From NCBI GenBank assembly GCA_958450325.1, contig OY288242.1, forward strand, positions 71,286,562 to 71,350,561: a stretch of DNA of 64,000 nucleotides. Direction: 5' to 3'. Below, one piece after another: positions 60,701 through 64,000 of the stretch. Positions within the stretch are counted from its first letter, which is position 1, and every line of letters begins with the position of its first letter. The DNA is from Agrostemma githago (Eukaryota; Streptophyta; Magnoliopsida; Caryophyllales; Caryophyllaceae). The notes below the pieces were generated by a model. The model was not told the DNA's origin and made no database searches. It was given only the letters and a program-made list of their open reading frames with translations. The translations under genes and the position numbers were made by a program.

Positions 60701-62129
60701 ATAACCTCTGAATCCATTGAAACAATAGATTTGACAAGCTCTGGCAAAACACTTTCGCTCATATGTATTATCAAATCCTTACATGAAAGCAAAGCAGTTT
60801 TAAAGATGGAGGCCCAATTCTCTCTAGAAACCATTGTGTCACTACTTACAGTACCAGGACTACTAGATTGCTGAAGCTGATCAAAAAGGTCAACAACTAG
60901 TATACATTTCTCTATTTGCTCTTCCAGCGCACAGTACAAAGTCCCAAAATCCAACTGCTGGAGACTGCTAGCAACAGCAGTTGTAGTTGCCTCACTAAAT
61001 ATCTCAATTATCTTGGGTTTCACGTCATCAAAAAGAGAGCATAAAGCTCCGCATAAAACTGACAGTGACTTCTCCCTCTTCACATCAGAAACTCCTTTGG
61101 TATCACTATTGTCCTCGTGTTTGAACAGTGTAGGTGGAAAAGAAGGAAAAAGGTCGTCATTTCTTGTAGAACAACTAGACTGCATATTCTTCAAGAAAGC
61201 AGATAGTATACAGTCCTTAGCTTTTAATTCTGCTTCTGAGCCTATAGAGTTAACAAGTCCCGTGTAATCTTCCTCTAGTTTATCAATCTCTAGAGCGTAC
61301 CTCTTTGATTTAAGACATAGATCATCATGGCTATGCCTAATGTAATCAACAGCATTCCCATGCATATCTGCAACAAGCTCACCAGCCTGCCTTCTGGCCA
61401 AGGAAAGCACATCAAGGGAGAGGGTATTGATAGACATTTGTAGGACTTGTAACCAGCTTTGTACAGGGCTTGTTGCAAGGTAGTTCAAGGGTAAAAATCT
61501 TTGCAGAGCAAAAGAATATGCTTGAAGAGATGTCACTGCATAAGACACTCCAAGGTCTAATTCAGATATAAGCTGAGAAATTTCCCTGTCTATTTCAAGA
61601 CATTGTGCTTGTGTGGGTTCAGGAACTACAGTCAGTGGAACTCCTGCTACTGAAACAGCTGAGATAAGAGACAAGGCATCTTCCATCTTGCTTAGTTTTA
61701 TGCTGCCTTTGATTTCAGGAACTGAACCATTTCGTAAAGCATCAAGGAATTTACCATGTTGCTCTAACCATGTACTGGCCTCATGTGCCTTTTCAGCTAC
61801 AACGGCCTTAGCCTGGGCAAACTCTTGAGACTGAACTTCATACAAGGTGCGAGTTTTCTCGGAGAGACATGTAGCTTCAGCAACAATTGATTTTGCAGAA
61901 GTTTCATGGAGTGCAAGAGTAGACCTCTCTTGATCAGCACGTAAATAATTAGTAGACACACGCTCATACTGATTTAAAATATTCAGAAATCTCTGCCAGA
62001 AGATTTTTCAAGCTCAAGTAAGTGTATGTTTGGACCATAATATCATATATTGACAAAAATGTAAAATCATCATACCTCAAAAGCAGATTCCACAGCTGGA
62101 GCAGTAGCTAATAAAAGGTCATGATGCTC
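54776..62129 (-). CDS. SMG1: SMG1 kinase, C-terminal 1,432 residues incl. FATC domain (5' part off window)
   Basis: SMG1 is the PI3K-related kinase that phosphorylates UPF1 in nonsense-mediated mRNA decay. Nine exons with GT-AG borders join in one frame: 62129-62076, 61992-59160, 59063-58950, 58434-58304, 57349-57257, 56822-56553, 56471-55844, 55038-54963 and 54875-54776 (TGA). Their total length (4,299 bp) is a multiple of three. The 2.8-kb exon starts RFLNILNQYERV and encodes the long mostly helical insert that separates the kinase from the C-terminus in SMG1. The last two exons give the FATC domain: GKNGFAMSVLRQIETKLDGR and EEQVEYLLKQATSVDNLCN through MYEGWTPWI. The kinase domain must lie beyond 64000. 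Intron MITEs are at 55299, 56914 and possibly 58553. No stop or frameshift; looks functional. Confidence 0.95.
55299..55771. mobile_element. 473-bp MITE (hAT-like) in the SMG1 FATC intron
   Basis: The ends are CTAGGTTGCACGGACAC and its near-perfect inverse (GTGTCCGTGCAACATAG). Perfect 8-bp duplications AATTGGAG flank it (55291-55298, 55772-55779), the hAT target length. GGACACGG-type repeats lie just inside both ends. No coding capacity. Confidence 0.85.
56914..57118. mobile_element. 205-bp Stowaway MITE in an SMG1 intron
   Basis: The ends CTCCCTCCCCTTCTTAAAGA and TTAAATAAGGGGAGGGAG are inverted copies, flanked by TA on both sides (56912-56913, 57119-57120). GATGTTCCA near the left end pairs with TGGAACGTC near the right. 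This matches Tc1/mariner-derived Stowaway elements. Confidence 0.9.
58553..58926. mobile_element. Probable 374-bp TIR element in an SMG1 intron
   Basis: The left end GTACCCATCAACTATTTTGT and right end ACCAAATAGTTAGGGGATAC are imperfect inverses; inner pieces TTTTCTAAGGT and ACCTTAGAAAA also pair. CTGAACTCATAGCC occurs twice inside. No target duplication was found, so this is a moderate call. Confidence 0.5.
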
Positions 62130-64000
62130 CTGCAGCAAGCGCAAACAATAAAAATTTAGTAGCCTGTGGTTTTTCTAGCATGAGGGTTAGCATTATCTTT
62201 CCTCATTTTACCCTCGCTTTATTTCTATTTAGCACAGAGATTAAGTTCGTAATGGGTCTAACCCTGCACAGGCAACTTAAAGTCTCAAACCCTATAGCCT
62301 ATTCCAGACTTTGCTGCAGCAGCTTCACCATCAAATTCATTAGACACACTAGGATAGATATATTCAAGCTGCTGTAATGAATATTGGAGGGTAGTATAGT
62401 AATTTTGATGTGTATATTATGTTGGTTCATAAAGTATCTACATAATAATGCTTAATTGCTTAAATTCCTGCATTAGATGGTGTCAGAGAAGCACAAGGCC
62501 ATTATGATAATTGAGATATGGGCCCACATGGCATTCACTTCACAGACACTAATTTACTGGTCTATGAAAGGTGTACCACTGTACCCCAGTATAAACAAAT
62601 ATAGAGTTAAACAAAACCTTAATCAAACTTGATAAAGGAAAATGAACATTTGGCACCTTGAAGTTGAACTTTGGAACAAGTATACTCTCCATTCCATTTG
62701 GTTCTATACGTTTGATTAAAATATACCACACATGTTACACAAATGTATTATCAAATGAAATAGCGGTAGTACAACACAACCTTTCTCAGCATCAATAGAC
62801 AAAAAATTCTCATCCGGTGCCTTGAAGCTTAAGTATATTTTCACTTAATTACTCACAAGCTTTTAATTGTTAGCCTGGCAGCCTGCTAAACCTTGTGCCT
62901 AAACAGCTTTATACATTCTCCACTCATACAGAAGGACTAAAACTCTCTGATTTTTTTGCATAAAATATTCCAAAGAGGAAGTTTCTTAACAAGGTTGCAG
63001 ACTCGTTTATGAAGGATGACAAATAAGATATGCGAAGGAAGATAAACTGATGGTCATGTTTATTTAACGTAATCAAGAAGGCAGCGGATCTTTTACTGTG
63101 AGACTAATTCTTCTGTTGAAGATGTTGAGAAAATGCTTACTGCTTCTGAGGAAGTTTGAATTAGCCATAGCGTTAGGGAACATTGTTAATTGACTTACAT
63201 ACAACTAAGCACAAGTGACTATGGCTGTTTGGTTCAATTGTTTGGGATGGAATGGATTGAAATATGATTCTATAGACGTATGGGGGTTCTAAATCCATTC
63301 CATGTAAAAAATGGTTGGTTCATCAAAGTTTATAAGTGGAGGGAATTGAGTTTGAGACCCATGGGGAGAGGAGGGTATGGAATTCCAAGGGAATGGGGTG
63401 GAGTTAGAATCCATTGGGTATGTAACTCCATTCCAAAATACCTCAACCAAACACTAGAATTGCTTAAATTCATTCCAGTTCTCCTAACCAAACACCCCCT
63501 AATAGTCTATGTAGCTTCGACATGCCAACTTTCACAGGCTATACTCGTTGTCGTGTCGACCCGACATGGTACGAATCCCGGTACGAAATACATGGTTCAA
63601 ATCAGATTCGATACAGAAATACAGCACAGCTCAAATTAAACATCAGATACCAATAGTACAATTAGTCACGTATGCCTATTCCAATATCATTCCCAGAATC
63701 CCAGGGCAATTTCAGACTTTCACTTAAACAAATAAGAACTCTTAAGATCTCATAATAATCACACTAAGATATCCACTATACATTGCAAAACTTATAGCAG
63801 ATTGAATGTATTAAGGGTATTCACCCAAAATCCACAAAATTCATAACGTGTTCCAAATTTGGCTTAAACATTCTACGTATCGGACTAGCGGATATTGAAT
63901 ACGAGTTTACTGACCTCGTTGGTCTGGTCTAGTGGTCTTTACATGAAGATAAACATTACTCCATATGATAGCATTCAGATATCATACAGGGAGCAGTGTA
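62130..64000 (-). other. SMG1 intron or upstream gap, no exon recognised
   Basis: Nothing here reads as an SMG1 exon in any minus frame I examined; the next upstream exon is probably beyond the window. It contains a possible MITE at 63223-63500. Otherwise AT-rich with no feature. Confidence 0.5.
63223..63500. mobile_element. Possible small MITE (TGTTTGGTT ... AACCAAACA ends)
   Basis: GGCTGTTTGGTT at the left and AACCAAACACCCCC at the right are inverse ends of a type common in plant MITEs. Internal TGGAATGG/CCATTCCA segments also pair (63248, 63295, 63430, 63470). Flanking GACTAT and the inverse of ATAGTC may extend the terminal repeat. No firm target duplication. Confidence 0.45.

Noticed and set aside
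62549..62731. Minus-strand 60-residue frame as an upstream SMG1 exon
   Set aside because: No SMG1-like sequence and no splice borders that keep the frame with the exon at 62129.

Overview
This window is plant nuclear DNA: one end of a conserved host gene, preceded by about 54 kb of nested and adjacent transposable elements. The gene is the 3' part of SMG1 (minus strand, 54776-62129, continuing past the right edge), the PI3K-related kinase of nonsense-mediated mRNA decay. Nine GT-AG exons join in one open frame of 1,432 residues ending in the FATC tail NLCNMYEGWTPWI. GT-AG introns, Stowaway-type MITEs, MULEs, a Helitron carrying RPA-like genes, and a Ty3-type retrotransposon all indicate an angiosperm. 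I cannot name the species; Caryophyllales is only a weak impression.

Layout, left to right. (1) 1-4908: 5' LTR, primer binding site and broken gag of an LTR retrotransposon on the minus strand. (2) 4921-6164: a 230-bp terminal-repeat-like block and a nested pair of MITEs. (3) About 6167-27508: a roughly 21-kb Helitron with four RPA-like gene units followed by a Rep/helicase gene. It ends in a CCGTGCA/TGCACGG hairpin and CTAG. The Rep/helicase gene carries several in-frame stops and a frameshift, so the element is dead or non-autonomous. (4) 28981-29704: a 724-bp TIR element with a perfect 8-bp target duplication. (5) About 29929-41151: MULE-1, with a Ulp1-type protease gene (plus) converging on a FAR1/MULE transposase gene (minus). 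(6) About 41244 to near 53.7 kb: MULE-2, a diverged relative in the opposite orientation (transposase plus, Ulp1 minus), with two tandem copies of a 92-residue ORF between the two genes. (7) 53725-53960: an inverted relative of the 4921 block. (8) SMG1, whose introns hold at least two clear MITEs.

The most interesting signal is in the two MULEs. Each encodes one long protein with two copies of a module (GCS-DCG box, RKDV-DY box, PGQ/W-LLN helix, Ulp1-like protease). The first protease copy keeps the H-D-Q-C residues. The second has Ser at the Cys position (ESGIF) in both elements, although the elements are well diverged. Each MULE also fills its introns and spacers, but not its exons, with its own short motif (GTGTTACTnTAAT in MULE-1, GTGTGACTnTACAAC in MULE-2). 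Together with the duplicated 92-residue ORF, this points to an under-described branch of the ULP-carrying (Kaonashi-type) MULEs.

Most TE genes here are broken: nonsense or frameshift changes in gag, the Helitron Rep/helicase, one RPA unit, both Ulp genes and both transposases. SMG1, the two 92-residue ORFs and one of the RPA-like genes look intact.
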